Assembly (NCBI GenBank): GCA_937864265.1
Contig: CALMIR010000185.1
Span: forward strand, 1 to 64,000
Source: an uncultured Saprospirales bacterium
GTDB lineage: Bacteria; Bacteroidota; Bacteroidia; Chitinophagales; Saprospiraceae
Length of the DNA stretch: 64,000 nt
Direction: 5' to 3'
Positions 36,457 to 45,377 of this stretch are shown piece after piece; the stretch's first letter is position 1; every line of letters begins with the position of its first letter. The notes below the pieces were generated by a model. The model saw only the letters and a list, made by a program, of their open reading frames with translations, was not told where the DNA came from and did not search any database. The position numbers and the translations under genes are program-made.

Positions 36457-36562
36457 TGCATCAGCGTGATTCGACGCAATATTAGTGAATATTCCGTTTA
36501 TAGCTATGGATTCGACGTTTGCGGAAGGCTGTTCAAGCCCCTTCAATTCCCAAATAAAAATG

Positions 36563-36570
36563 TACATTTG
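36563..36570 (+). promoter_or_regulatory. -7 box of thyA
   Basis: TACATTTG is an exact TAnnTTTG match, with 19 bases between the box and the ATG at 36590. The same octamer precedes trkH at 41103. The box supports the later start for thyA. Confidence 0.5.
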
Positions 36571-36589
36571 TTGTACTCAAAATCGGCTT

Positions 36590-37495
36590 ATGAAACAATA
36601 TCTGCAACTTGTACAGCATATTTTGGATGAGGGCGTAAAAAAAGAAGACCGGACAGGCACAGGAACCATAAGTGTTTTCGGCTACCAGATGCGGTTTGTT
36701 TTATCCGAAGGATTTCCGCTGGTGACGACAAAAAAAGTCAATTTTAACGCGGTGGTTCACGAACTGCTTTGGTTTTTACGTGGCGACACCAATATTCGCT
36801 ATTTGGTACAGAATGGGGTGAATATTTGGAATGAATGGCCTTTCCAAAACTGGCTCAACCAACAAGGGCAGGCCGATCAATATCCCAAACACAGTGCTGC
36901 CTGGAAAGATAAATTGCAGGAATTCATGCAACGAGTCGCAGAAGAGGAAGATTTTGCCAAAAAATGGGGCGAACTAGGCCCGGTTTATGGTCGGCAATGG
37001 CGAAACTTTGATGGTGTGGATCAAATAAGCGAAGTGCTGGCGCAAATAAAAAGCAACCCCGATTCCCGCAGGCATATTGTTTCGGCCTGGAACCCACCCG
37101 ACATACCCGAAATGGCCAAAGCAGGGCTGCCGCCATGTCATACGCTATTCCAATTTTATGTGGCGGATGGAAAGCTCTCCTGTCAGTTGTACCAGCGTTC
37201 GGCCGATGTATTTTTAGGCGTGCCGTTCAATATTGCTTCCTATGCACTGTTGACCCTGATGGTAGCTCAGGTTTGCGAGCTTCAGCCAGGCGAATTTGTA
37301 CATACATTTGGAGATGTACACTTGTACCTCAACCATTTGGATCAGGCCAATTTGCAGTTGAGCCGAACCCCAAAGGCGCTGCCGAAAATCGTGTTGGACA
37401 CTTCGGTCAAAAATTTATTCGATTTTACCTTAGACGATATTCAATTATTGGGCTATGAACCACATCCACGCATTAGCGCGCAGGTTGCCGTTTAA
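36590..37495 (+). CDS. thyA: thymidylate synthase
   Basis: 301 aa. It makes dTMP from dUMP using methylene-tetrahydrofolate. Family landmarks seen: [18 protein letters not shown] at the N-terminus, [21 protein letters not shown], the catalytic cysteine in [12 protein letters not shown], and the substrate-binding [19 protein letters not shown] 52-residue insertion around [20 protein letters not shown] relative to E. coli is typical of the longer form. The start at 36590 (MKQYLQLVQ) matches the family N-terminus. An in-frame ATG at 36485 would include the promoter. It overlaps the convergent HD-PycTM gene by four bases. No dihydrofolate reductase gene is adjacent. Confidence 0.95.
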   Translation: MKQYLQLVQHILDEGVKKEDRTGTGTISVFGYQMRFVLSEGFPLVTTKKVNFNAVVHELLWFLRGDTNIRYLVQNGVNIWNEWPFQNWLNQQGQADQYPKHSAAWKDKLQEFMQRVAEEEDFAKKWGELGPVYGRQWRNFDGVDQISEVLAQIKSNPDSRRHIVSAWNPPDIPEMAKAGLPPCHTLFQFYVADGKLSCQLYQRSADVFLGVPFNIASYALLTLMVAQVCELQPGEFVHTFGDVHLYLNHLDQANLQLSRTPKALPKIVLDTSVKNLFDFTLDDIQLLGYEPHPRISAQVAV

Positions 37496-38661
37496 GCTGG
37501 TTGGAGCATTAAAGTGATTCCAAATGACAATACAGTGATGATCACACCATACATGAATATGTTGTAACAAATGCGCAATTGGCTGTATTTTTTACCCAGC
37601 GATTTGCCCAAAAAAAACAAATCGCGCATAATGGAATCGTCGAGAATTTCTTCTTTGGTAATGACTTTGTACATACCGTCCTGGTATTCCCGGTAAGTCA
37701 TTTTATAAAAATTGCCGAAAAAAAACAAGTTGGATTGCCCGTTCTCGATCTGAGCTTGATGGGTGTAGCCGGTCATTTTTATTGGGCGAGTAGCCAGGGT
37801 GGCAAAAATCATGGAGATCAGGCAAGTCAGCAAGAGCAAACCTACGGGTATGGCTAAATACATGTTTTTACTCACATAAGAAGATGCCAGAGGAATGACG
37901 ATAGTAATGATCAAAGCATTGATACTCAACATGATATTTGCTTTGTTATCTGCCAGGCTGCTCAAGTCGAGGTGATTGCGCAAAGCCGTTTTGAACATCA
38001 TTTGCGCACTTTTGCTGTCGTTGATGGCTGGGATGGTTGTTTTGTCAGGTGCGCTTTTTTCACTTTCGTCTTTGAGGGCTTTTAAATGCTTGCGGTTGAT
38101 TTCCCATTGTTCGCCATATAGGGCACGAGCCGATTGGGTATAGTATTGGTGGTTTTTGACGAATTTGTGGTTCATTTTCAACCACTCATCGTCCGAATAT
38201 ATTTTATTGAGAAAAAAAGCCCATTCGTAGCGCAGGTTTTTGAGATGCTCCATGTATTGAGGGCTTCCTAAATTGTTAAGATCGGCATCTTTGATGATTT
38301 GCTCCAATAGATTGGCAGGTTCTTTTAGGGGATAAGTTACTTCAATAAGTGCCAGAACTTTCTCAGTTTTATCTATCGGGTATTGATGATCCTTTAGGAA
38401 GGATGCTGCAAGTTGCCTGCTTACGGCCTCATGGCCTTCATAGGTCTCACAAAACCCGGCATCATGAAACAATGCAGCTAAGTAAACCAATTCGGTCTGT
38501 TCTTCACCGATGGATTCCAGTTGAGCTAATTTCAGTGCGGCATCTTTTACTGCCAACGTATGATTTAGAGAATGATAACGGTGTTCTTCTTTTAATTGGG
38601 TGCGGAGCAAATCGAGCACATATGCTTCCGCAAGCTGTGTGATGCCTTTTTGAGCCTGCAT
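37492..38661 (-). CDS. HD-domain protein fused to a Pycsar-effector-type (PycTM, DUF5706) membrane domain
   Basis: 389 aa. The N-terminal HD phosphohydrolase domain (~1-190) has H34 (SLNHT), H66-D67 (LFHDAG) and a later Asp (IKDADLNN), so the metal site looks complete. The C-terminal domain (~215-389) begins [18 protein letters not shown], the signature of the PycTM family, with two helices near [17 protein letters not shown] and [17 protein letters not shown] and a third at the C-terminus. In Pycsar immunity, PycTM effectors are triggered by cUMP or cCMP and damage the membrane. No pyrimidine cyclase is nearby, so the role is open and may be housekeeping. The start at 38661 follows the upstream stop by one base. 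An upstream in-frame ATG at 38694 lies inside that gene. Confidence 0.85.
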   Translation of the reverse strand: MQAQKGITQLAEAYVLDLLRTQLKEEHRYHSLNHTLAVKDAALKLAQLESIGEEQTELVYLAALFHDAGFCETYEGHEAVSRQLAASFLKDHQYPIDKTEKVLALIEVTYPLKEPANLLEQIIKDADLNNLGSPQYMEHLKNLRYEWAFFLNKIYSDDEWLKMNHKFVKNHQYYTQSARALYGEQWEINRKHLKALKDESEKSAPDKTTIPAINDSKSAQMMFKTALRNHLDLSSLADNKANIMLSINALIITIVIPLASSYVSKNMYLAIPVGLLLLTCLISMIFATLATRPIKMTGYTHQAQIENGQSNLFFFGNFYKMTYREYQDGMYKVITKEEILDDSIMRDLFFLGKSLGKKYSQLRICYNIFMYGVIITVLSFGITLMLQPA

Positions 38662-38662
38662 G

Positions 38663-40333
38663 TCAAATTCTTCTTTTATATGAAAACCCGTCAATAATAC
38701 TAATGTTTAGGTCAAAATTAAAGGTGTGCATGCCTTTTAATGAAGGATGCCAGTCGGGTTTTACCTGGAATAAAAATTTTTCTTCATAGTCTTCTTCCGT
38801 AAGCCGAACGATCTCATTAAAATTGATGGCGCTGCCGTATTGGCCCGAACAATCCTGTGAAGGGCGAATGAGTTTGCCATCTTGCCAAAAAATTTTACCC
38901 GCCGGCCTGGATCTTTTTACATCCGAAACAATTGGATTGGCCGGATGACTGACCCAGTTTTGCGTGAACAAATCTTCGCAATAGTACAAAAATAGTTCAT
39001 CATTGTAGGATGCAAGCCCTTCCATTTCGTCCACTGCTGCAAACAGCCACCATTTATGCTGATGATGGATGAGGGTAGCGTCGGCAGCGCATATATTTTC
39101 CATCAGATTCATGACAAACTCCCATTGATCAGGGAAGCGGGTGCATCGGTAGAGTTCTATGGTTCGGTTTTGGCTGCTTTCGGGAATCATGTACCATTCA
39201 CCTTCCCATTCAAAAATAAAGGGATAAGACAAGTGGTAGTCCTTTTTCAAAATTGTTTGAACCCCTTCGTATTGGCCTTTTTCGCCGAGGGTAATAAGAG
39301 CGATATGTCCTTTTTTGGTTTTATAGGGAAGTTCTTCCAGAAAAATATAGTATTTTCCATCTTTTTGGCACACAAAAGGATCGGCCCAAAAACAGTTTTT
39401 GGGGGTAGGCAGGCTTTTGTATTGTCGGAAAGAAAGCGCCGGACCTCCTTTTTTAGCAATATGGTAATAAAGTGTCCAGTTATCATGGAAAAACTGCCTT
39501 CGGAAGCTCAAACGAGCCAAATAGGCCATGTGTTTCAGCATGTGATTCAAAGCCAATAGGTTGGAAGGCGCGTGGTACAATTTTCTGTCATAAAACTCCA
39601 GCGGGTGGTTAAAACGAGCGATCAATTTGTTTAAACCAGCTTCACCCTGCTCGTATAAAACTTTTAATACCCTGGGTACAAAAGATACCGAGCGCCAATA
39701 AACATTATTCAGGTTTTGATGAATGGTCAATTTGCGGGTAGGCCCCCAAGAGCGGTAAATCACTTGGCCACCGTCGAGGTCTTCGGAAAGAATTTGAAGG
39801 ATGGCGCCCGTTTCTGGCCATTGCTCTATGACTTCCCAATAAGCAGGCGGGCCGCCGCGATTGACCCGATTATCGCCGTGATGGTAAGACCAGATACCAT
39901 ATTTAGCAGCTTTCAGAATCGGCCCTTTTAAAATTCTAAACCCAAATCGGATAAGGACATCCAGTTGGTACGATTGAATATTTTCCACATCTTCTGGCCT
40001 GAGCCGATCGATGAAGCGGGTTTCATGGGGCGTGCATTCCAGAACGGGGACGTCACGTAATAAATCGGCTACGTTTTTTGATGCCAAGCAATCGCTCTTT
40101 ACTTTAGCGACCTTTCTATCAAGTAGCAATTGGACTTGGTGCCATAAACGGGCTCTTTTACGCCAAATATTTGCCAAGGTCAGGGGCTGATGCCAGAGTT
40201 GGGAATTATTTTTTACAATCAACTTAATTTCTGCGTAATTTGACCGGGCAATTGTTTCCAATAACTTATATTGCCAGGCGGAAACACTCAGGTTATTGAG
40301 CAGAATGCCGATTTTCAACTTTTCTTTTTTCAT
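38663..40333 (-). CDS. formyltransferase-GINT1-like fusion protein
   Basis: 556 aa. The N-terminal ~260 residues resemble a formyltransferase (Formyl_trans_N) domain: RFGFRILKGPIL, the catalytic-type region WSYHHGDNRVNRGGPPAYWE with the H-x-G-D pattern, and LSEDLDGGQVIY. The C-terminal ~290 residues form a beta-propeller-like domain seen in glucosamine inositolphosphorylceramide transferase-like proteins: FWADPFVCQKDGKYYIF, YPFIFEWEGEWYMIPES, CAADATLIHHQHKWWLF. It may formylate an amino sugar and bind a glycan (inference). It is cotranscribed with the HD-PycTM gene (1 base apart) and divergent from a membrane-protein gene 15 bases away. Confidence 0.75.
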   Translation of the reverse strand: MKKEKLKIGILLNNLSVSAWQYKLLETIARSNYAEIKLIVKNNSQLWHQPLTLANIWRKRARLWHQVQLLLDRKVAKVKSDCLASKNVADLLRDVPVLECTPHETRFIDRLRPEDVENIQSYQLDVLIRFGFRILKGPILKAAKYGIWSYHHGDNRVNRGGPPAYWEVIEQWPETGAILQILSEDLDGGQVIYRSWGPTRKLTIHQNLNNVYWRSVSFVPRVLKVLYEQGEAGLNKLIARFNHPLEFYDRKLYHAPSNLLALNHMLKHMAYLARLSFRRQFFHDNWTLYYHIAKKGGPALSFRQYKSLPTPKNCFWADPFVCQKDGKYYIFLEELPYKTKKGHIALITLGEKGQYEGVQTILKKDYHLSYPFIFEWEGEWYMIPESSQNRTIELYRCTRFPDQWEFVMNLMENICAADATLIHHQHKWWLFAAVDEMEGLASYNDELFLYYCEDLFTQNWVSHPANPIVSDVKRSRPAGKIFWQDGKLIRPSQDCSGQYGSAINFNEIVRLTEEDYEEKFLFQVKPDWHPSLKGMHTFNFDLNISIIDGFSYKRRI

Positions 40334-40348
40334 GGAGCTAAGATAAGC

Positions 40349-41077
40349 ATGGATTTTAAACTCCTATTGTTTGCACAAATTTTGATGCTATTATTGGTGG
40401 CTGGACTATTGGGTGCTGTCCATTATGCCTTATCGCACGCTTTGCATCGGATGAAGATGGATGATGAACAAAACAGGATGATGCTTCGGTTGGTCATGAC
40501 TGCGATATTGCTCTGGTTGTTGATATTGTCTTTAATGGCGTATCTGGGTTACCTCGATCAGGGCGTCCATTCTTACTTGGTGTTGATTGTCGTATTTTTG
40601 GCATCCTTGTTGGGTATTTTACTTTTGCTGCGCGTTCCATTTATCCGTATTGGATTGGCTTTCTTACCTCCTCAATGGCTGTACCGGATTCACGCATATC
40701 GTATTATACATGATTTTTTACTTTGGGTAGGTTTTGCAGGCGGCTTTATTCCAGCGCAACTGACTTTTGAGTGGCTCAATTTTGATCTATTTGTCGGTTT
40801 TTCTGCACTGTTGGCTGCGCAGGCTTTTTTCCGCCGCCGTCCTTATAGAAAAGTTGAATTGGCTTTGTGGAATACTTTCGGGTTGGTCTCCATCCTCAAT
40901 CTTTTTCTGATCGCATTGATTTCTACACCCGGGCAATGGCAATTGTTCAAAACGACCCCTGATAATAGCTTTATGTTGCAATCTCCTTTCATCTGGATAC
41001 CAGGGTTTACTATACCTTTTGCCATTGCCATGCATCTCTTGGCTTTTCGACAAATGCGCAGTTTTAACGAGAAATAA
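40349..41077 (+). CDS. hypothetical polytopic membrane protein
   Basis: 242 aa with about seven hydrophobic segments, beginning LLLFAQILMLLLVAGLLGAV. Charged loops are short (RMKMDDEQNRMM, FRRRPYRKVE). I do not recognise a family. The start at 40349 is chosen over an in-frame one at 40271 because the earlier one would overlap the divergent formyltransferase gene by about 60 bases. It ends 59 bases before trkH, but trkH has its own -7 box in that gap, so the two need not be cotranscribed. Confidence 0.6.
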   Translation: MDFKLLLFAQILMLLLVAGLLGAVHYALSHALHRMKMDDEQNRMMLRLVMTAILLWLLILSLMAYLGYLDQGVHSYLVLIVVFLASLLGILLLLRVPFIRIGLAFLPPQWLYRIHAYRIIHDFLLWVGFAGGFIPAQLTFEWLNFDLFVGFSALLAAQAFFRRRPYRKVELALWNTFGLVSILNLFLIALISTPGQWQLFKTTPDNSFMLQSPFIWIPGFTIPFAIAMHLLAFRQMRSFNEK

Positions 41078-41102
41078 TTCGATACGGCATTTGAAAACCC
41101 TA

Positions 41103-41110
41103 TACATTTG
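41103..41110 (+). promoter_or_regulatory. -7 box of trkH
   Basis: TACATTTG, exact TAnnTTTG, 26 bases before the GTG start at 41137. It is identical to the thyA box. Confidence 0.5.
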
Positions 41111-41136
41111 CATCATCAAAAGCCTTGAGTATCTAA

Positions 41137-42894
41137 GTGAAAAACGCGGTTGACAGCACGAAACTTTATCGTATAGTTTTTATTCTGAGCCTGGTAGGGC
41201 TTTTGGTATTTATCCTCGATTTTGGCTTTGAACAGGGAAAAATTTTACAAGCCAGCATTGATGGGTACTACTTTGTAGTGCTAGTGGCTGGTATAGGAGC
41301 AACCTTTCTGAGGTATTTTCAGCGTTTGAAGTCGATTAAGTTCAAGGTTATTGTGTTTGATGTGCTCAGCCTGGCGCTCCTATTTAGTGTTATTGCCGTT
41401 CATTTTTTTTCACTGGGAGATCAGACGCATTGGTTTAGCCTGAATAAAGAAAATTGGGTGAAGTTTGCCATATTTTTGACTTTCATCCGCGAATTCTCAG
41501 AGCTAAAACTGGATTTCAACCGGGCGCTGCTCAATCCTGCTCAACTTTTCATCGCCAGCTTTTTGGCCATCATCTTTGTGGGTAGTTTGTTGCTGGTTTT
41601 GCCCAACGCCACCTACGATGGCATTTCTTTTTTGGATGCGCTGTTTACTTCTACCAGCGCAGTTTGCGTGACGGGTTTGGCGGTTGTGGATACAGGGAGC
41701 CATTTCACCTTATTTGGACAGTCCATTATTATGCTCTTGATACAAATAGGTGGCTTGGGTATTTTGACATTTGCCAGCTATTTTAGCTATTTTTTCACTG
41801 GTACGACTTCCTACGAAACCCAATTGGTATTGAGCGATATTACCAATGCCCAAAAAATTGGTGAAGTTTTTTCGGTACTGAAAAAAATTATCCTCATCAC
41901 ATTTTCTATTGAGTTGGTAGGCGCCCTACTGATTTATTATTCCTTAGATAATACCTTATTTAATAACTTTTTTGACCACGTTTTTTTTGCTGCTTTTCAT
42001 GCTGTATCGGCCTTTTGTAATGCTGGTTTTTCCACTTTCTCACAAAGCTTGTATGAAGAAAGTGTACGTTTTAACTATGCTTTGCACTTGGTGGTTATTG
42101 CCTTATTTGTGTTGGGGGGTTTGGGCTTTCCGATTGTCATCAACTTGCTGCGCTACGCCAGATACCTATTAATCAATCGCTTTTTAGGTTTCAGCAATGG
42201 CCAAAATCAATACAAACCCTGGGTATTGCATTTGAATAGCCGCATCAACCTGATCACCACGTTCACCTTGCTAATTGTCGGAACAATGATTTTCTTTATA
42301 ACGGAGTTCCACCATACCCTGGAAGGGCACAGCTGGTTTGGAAAAATAGTAACGGCTTTATTTGGGGCAGCTACGCCCAGGACGGCAGGTTTTAACACGG
42401 TGGATATGAGCACCTTAAATCTTTCTACCTTGATGCTAGTTTTCTTGCTCATGTGGATAGGTGCTTCACCTGCTTCTACCGGGGGAGGGATAAAAACCAG
42501 TACCTTTGCCATAGCGACCTTGAATTTTCTGAGTTTAGCACGCGGAAAAAACCGGATTGAAGTTTACCGCCGCGAAATAGCAGAGATTTCGGTAAAGCGT
42601 GCTTTTGCCATTATGTCGCTGTCTTTGATGGTGATTGGTTTTGGCACTTTTTGTTTAGCTATTTTTGATAGCGAAAAACCATTATTGAGCATTGCATTTG
42701 AGTGCTTCTCCGCGTATAGCACAGTGGGGCTGAGCCTCGGCGTTACAGGCGACTTGAGTCCGGCCAGTCGTTTTGTGCTCATCGGCATCATGTTTGTTGG
42801 GAGGGTAGGCATGCTGTCGGTACTAATAGCCGTTTTTAAGAAGGAGAAGTACAACAATTACCGTTATCCTTCAGAAGAAATCACCATAAACTAA
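41137..42894 (+). CDS. trkH: TrkH-family potassium channel subunit
   Basis: 585 aa inner-membrane potassium (or sodium-coupled) channel. The four pseudo-repeats each show a pore-loop glycine region: SAVCVTGLAVVDTG, VSAFCNAGFSTFS, TPRTAGFNTVDMS and AYSTVGLSLGVTG. The extra N-terminal ~130 residues contain three to four additional helices. The GTG start at 41137 is supported by the promoter. It forms an operon with trkA, 13 bases downstream, which supplies the regulatory RCK ring. TrkH versus KtrB naming cannot be settled without alignment. Confidence 0.9.
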   Translation: MKNAVDSTKLYRIVFILSLVGLLVFILDFGFEQGKILQASIDGYYFVVLVAGIGATFLRYFQRLKSIKFKVIVFDVLSLALLFSVIAVHFFSLGDQTHWFSLNKENWVKFAIFLTFIREFSELKLDFNRALLNPAQLFIASFLAIIFVGSLLLVLPNATYDGISFLDALFTSTSAVCVTGLAVVDTGSHFTLFGQSIIMLLIQIGGLGILTFASYFSYFFTGTTSYETQLVLSDITNAQKIGEVFSVLKKIILITFSIELVGALLIYYSLDNTLFNNFFDHVFFAAFHAVSAFCNAGFSTFSQSLYEESVRFNYALHLVVIALFVLGGLGFPIVINLLRYARYLLINRFLGFSNGQNQYKPWVLHLNSRINLITTFTLLIVGTMIFFITEFHHTLEGHSWFGKIVTALFGAATPRTAGFNTVDMSTLNLSTLMLVFLLMWIGASPASTGGGIKTSTFAIATLNFLSLARGKNRIEVYRREIAEISVKRAFAIMSLSLMVIGFGTFCLAIFDSEKPLLSIAFECFSAYSTVGLSLGVTGDLSPASRFVLIGIMFVGRVGMLSVLIAVFKKEKYNNYRYPSEEITIN

Positions 42895-42907
42895 AGATAA
42901 ATTCAGC

Positions 42908-43597
42908 ATGAAATACATCATTGTAGGATTAGGGAATTTTGGTGCTTCTTTAGCAGAAAAGCTGACCCAACAAGGCCATGAAGTGATTGGCATTGACACC
43001 AATATGAGTAAAGTGGAGGCCATGAAGGAACGGATCACACATACGATATGCATGGATGCCAGAGACGAATATACGGTAACCGGATTGCCACTCCAGGATA
43101 CCGATGTAGCTGTCATTTCCATTGGAGAAGACCAGGGCGGCAACGTGATGGCAACAGCTATTTTTAAAAGCCTTCAAGTCAAAAGGATCATTAGTCGGGC
43201 TATCAATCCGCTACACGAGCGGGTACTACAAGCTTTGGGTGTAGATGAAATTGTTCATCCAGAAGAGGAAACTGCTGAGCGCTGGGCTAAAAAACTGTGC
43301 CTTGAAGGTGTTATCGAATCGTTTGAGCTGAGTAAGGAATATAGCATCGTTGAAGTGAAAGTTCCCCAGCGCTATGAAGGAAAGAGCATCCTGCAGGTTG
43401 ACATTAGAAAAAAATTCAATCTGCTAATACTGACGACGATAAAAAAGCTGGAAGAAAAAAGCATATTGGGAAAAACAAGAACCGTTACAAAGGTTCAGGG
43501 CGTAGCATCACCTGAAGTAATTTTGCATCAAGATGATATTATGGTATTGTACGGCGCTAATAAAGATATACAAGCTTTTTTAAAAGATAATGATTGA
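42908..43597 (+). CDS. trkA: TrkA/KtrA-family potassium uptake regulatory subunit
   Basis: 229 aa, a single RCK_N (~1-125) plus RCK_C (~140-228). The Rossmann motif IIVGLGNFGASLAEKL and the acidic VIGIDTNMSK, which binds the ribose of NAD or ATP, are clear. The single-copy size matches KtrA rather than double TrkA. It is cytoplasmic and gates the channel encoded immediately upstream. The operon ends at a strong hairpin beginning 14 bases after the stop. Confidence 0.9.
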   Translation: MKYIIVGLGNFGASLAEKLTQQGHEVIGIDTNMSKVEAMKERITHTICMDARDEYTVTGLPLQDTDVAVISIGEDQGGNVMATAIFKSLQVKRIISRAINPLHERVLQALGVDEIVHPEEETAERWAKKLCLEGVIESFELSKEYSIVEVKVPQRYEGKSILQVDIRKKFNLLILTTIKKLEEKSILGKTRTVTKVQGVASPEVILHQDDIMVLYGANKDIQAFLKDND

Positions 43598-43610
43598 ACA
43601 AACCGGGGCT

Positions 43611-43646
43611 ATGACCATTTTGGGTGGTTCTCCCCAAAATGGTCAT
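43611..43646. terminator. bidirectional terminator hairpin
   Basis: A perfect 14-base stem, 43611-43624 with 43633-43646, and an eight-base loop between the convergent trkA and TonB-like genes. There is no long T run on either side, so it may slow rather than fully end transcription. Confidence 0.6.
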
Positions 43647-43660
43647 AACGGTTAATAAAA

Positions 43661-44011
43661 TCAGGCTTTTTCGGATAAAAACAGGAAGGTAATGTTGTAA
43701 ACAGCGCCTACTTCCAGATCTTTGGTTTGAACTTTACGGTTGCTGAGACTTTTTTGGATAAATTCTTTCAGATAAGCATCTTCAGTTGCTACCCCTTCTA
43801 GGACAATACGGCCATCCTGATCAATGCTGAAGGTGACGGGCACTTCTTGTTCATAGATACCGTGTTTGCTCAATTCGGGCGTATCGATCATACGAAGGAC
43901 TTCTTTGCGGACTAATTCACTGGAATTTGCAGTGGGTGTTGTGCCCGCAAAAGCGTTGGAAGTAAAACTTAAACTCAAAACAAAAGCGAAAAACAATGAG
44001 AACTTTTTCAT
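43661..44011 (-). CDS. small exported protein with a TonB C-terminal-like domain
   Basis: 116 aa. Signal peptide KKFSLFFAFVLSLSFTSNAFA. The mature ~95 residues include EQEVPVTFSIDQDGRIVLEGV and DAYLKEFIQKSLSNRKV, which resemble the beta-strand/helix pattern of TonB C-terminal domains but without a membrane anchor or proline spacer. Free-standing copies are frequent in Bacteroidota; their job is not known. The start at 44011 begins the signal peptide. The gap 44036-44318 contains AT-rich DNA and the promoter of the next gene. Confidence 0.65.
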   Translation of the reverse strand: MKKFSLFFAFVLSLSFTSNAFAGTTPTANSSELVRKEVLRMIDTPELSKHGIYEQEVPVTFSIDQDGRIVLEGVATEDAYLKEFIQKSLSNRKVQTKDLEVGAVYNITFLFLSEKA

Positions 44012-44237
44012 GACATTAACATATTTAATTAACAATCGGGTTTACAAAACGCAATACACATCTGCCCTGATAAAATACGCTTTATCAGGTGATTAACTAA
44101 TCCAATCTGCGATGTGCTTTCAATAACAAAGACGATTTATAAACGCACTAGTTGCATGTTTTGATTCCTTAAAATGGATGTGTTCTATGAAGAGTTGCTT
44201 TTTCAAGACAAGTAGCATCCTATTTACTACCTATCCT

Positions 44238-44245
44238 TATTTTTG
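44238..44245 (+). promoter_or_regulatory. candidate -7 box of the T9SS-cargo/monooxygenase operon
   Basis: TATTTTTG is an exact TAnnTTTG match, giving a leader of about 67 bases before the ATG at 44319. Confidence 0.4.
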
Positions 44246-44318
44246 CACTACAACTTGAGGAAGTCGGAAAAATTAGAAAGAATTGCTATCTTTCATCTTA
44301 GTTTAAAGCAGGTCATAT

Positions 44319-45377
44319 ATGAATAAATACTTTTACGCATTGGTTTTCAATTGTTTAGTTCTTGATTTTGGCTATAGCCAGTGTGCGTTTGATGTATTGA
44401 TTACGGCAATTCCTATGGATGATGACGGTATTTACTGTTCCTATGATGAGGTGAAATTATACGCTACTGAAGATTTAATTAGCTACCAGTGGTACTATAA
44501 CTTCAGCGACAGCAACACAGGAGGCACGGCCATCAGCGGTGCAACGGAGTCTTTATTCACAGTAAATGTTGCGGAATGGGGATTTGCCTATTTTTATGTG
44601 GAAGCTACAAGAGATGGTTGTACGGAAGCGTCACCTACACAATTGATTGATTCTTGGGTTTTCTTGTTTCCTGCCATTGCCCACGAGCCTGAAGATCAGT
44701 ATTGCCTGGGAGATACCACCGTCATCTCCAATGCCTTTGGCGAATACCTGGGCTATCAGTGGTTTCGAAATGGTCAGGCCATACCTGGCGCTGATCAGCC
44801 AACTTATAACGTAACAGAAAGTGGGACATATACCTTAGAAGTGAAACCGATAGAGTGTCCTGAAATAACTTTAAGTTCAGGAGTTGGGCCTACCTTTATT
44901 TTTTCAGGGCCACAAGAGCCGGATATTTCGCTAGAAGGAGGTGTGTTGGTAAGTACTTCCGGGCCTTTGTATCAGTGGTATTTGAATGGTGTTGCTATCC
45001 CTGGAGCCACCGATGCTGAATACACGCCGGAAGTATCAGGGGATTATCTGGTAGTCGTAACCGATCCTGCTTCAGGATGTTCCAGAAGCTCAAAAACATA
45101 CACTTTTACTGTCAGCCAGCTCGCTTTTGAAACGAATGCTCCATTCCAAGTATATCCCAATCCGACGGATGATTTTTTACTCATCAAAGACGGCTCTGCA
45201 TCAGGTGGCCTATATCAGTATCAACTTATCCATATTTTAGGTCATGTGGTTCAGCAAAGTCCTGGAATAATGGAGGCTGAATATCGCTTGGATGTGCATG
45301 ATTTTGCACCAGGTTGGTATCAATTGAAGATCATTTGCGAGGGCAGAAATATTATTTTTCCAATTCTTATCCAATAA
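44319..45377 (+). CDS. secreted Ig-like protein with T9SS sorting domain
   Basis: 352 aa. Signal peptide (FYALVFNCLVLDFGYSQ) followed by three Ig/PKD-like beta-sandwich units, each with the YQWYxNG pattern (SYQWYYNFSD, GYQWFRNGQAIPGAD, LYQWYLNGVAIPGATD). The C-terminal ~80 residues are a type A sorting domain: FQVYPNPTDDFLLI, then HDFAPGWYQLKI. It would be secreted through the type IX system. It is an adhesin-like or structural surface protein; no enzyme domain is seen. The stop codon overlaps the next start codon by one base (TAATG). Confidence 0.85.
   Translation: MNKYFYALVFNCLVLDFGYSQCAFDVLITAIPMDDDGIYCSYDEVKLYATEDLISYQWYYNFSDSNTGGTAISGATESLFTVNVAEWGFAYFYVEATRDGCTEASPTQLIDSWVFLFPAIAHEPEDQYCLGDTTVISNAFGEYLGYQWFRNGQAIPGADQPTYNVTESGTYTLEVKPIECPEITLSSGVGPTFIFSGPQEPDISLEGGVLVSTSGPLYQWYLNGVAIPGATDAEYTPEVSGDYLVVVTDPASGCSRSSKTYTFTVSQLAFETNAPFQVYPNPTDDFLLIKDGSASGGLYQYQLIHILGHVVQQSPGIMEAEYRLDVHDFAPGWYQLKIICEGRNIIFPILIQ

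Noticed and set aside
37492-38661. A complete Pycsar anti-phage system
   Set aside because: No pyrimidine cyclase gene is present in flanking DNA, so only an effector-type domain can be claimed.
39056-39559. A 167-codon plus-strand frame inside the formyltransferase-fusion gene
   Set aside because: It is antisense to recognisable propeller motifs and has no promoter or domain of its own.
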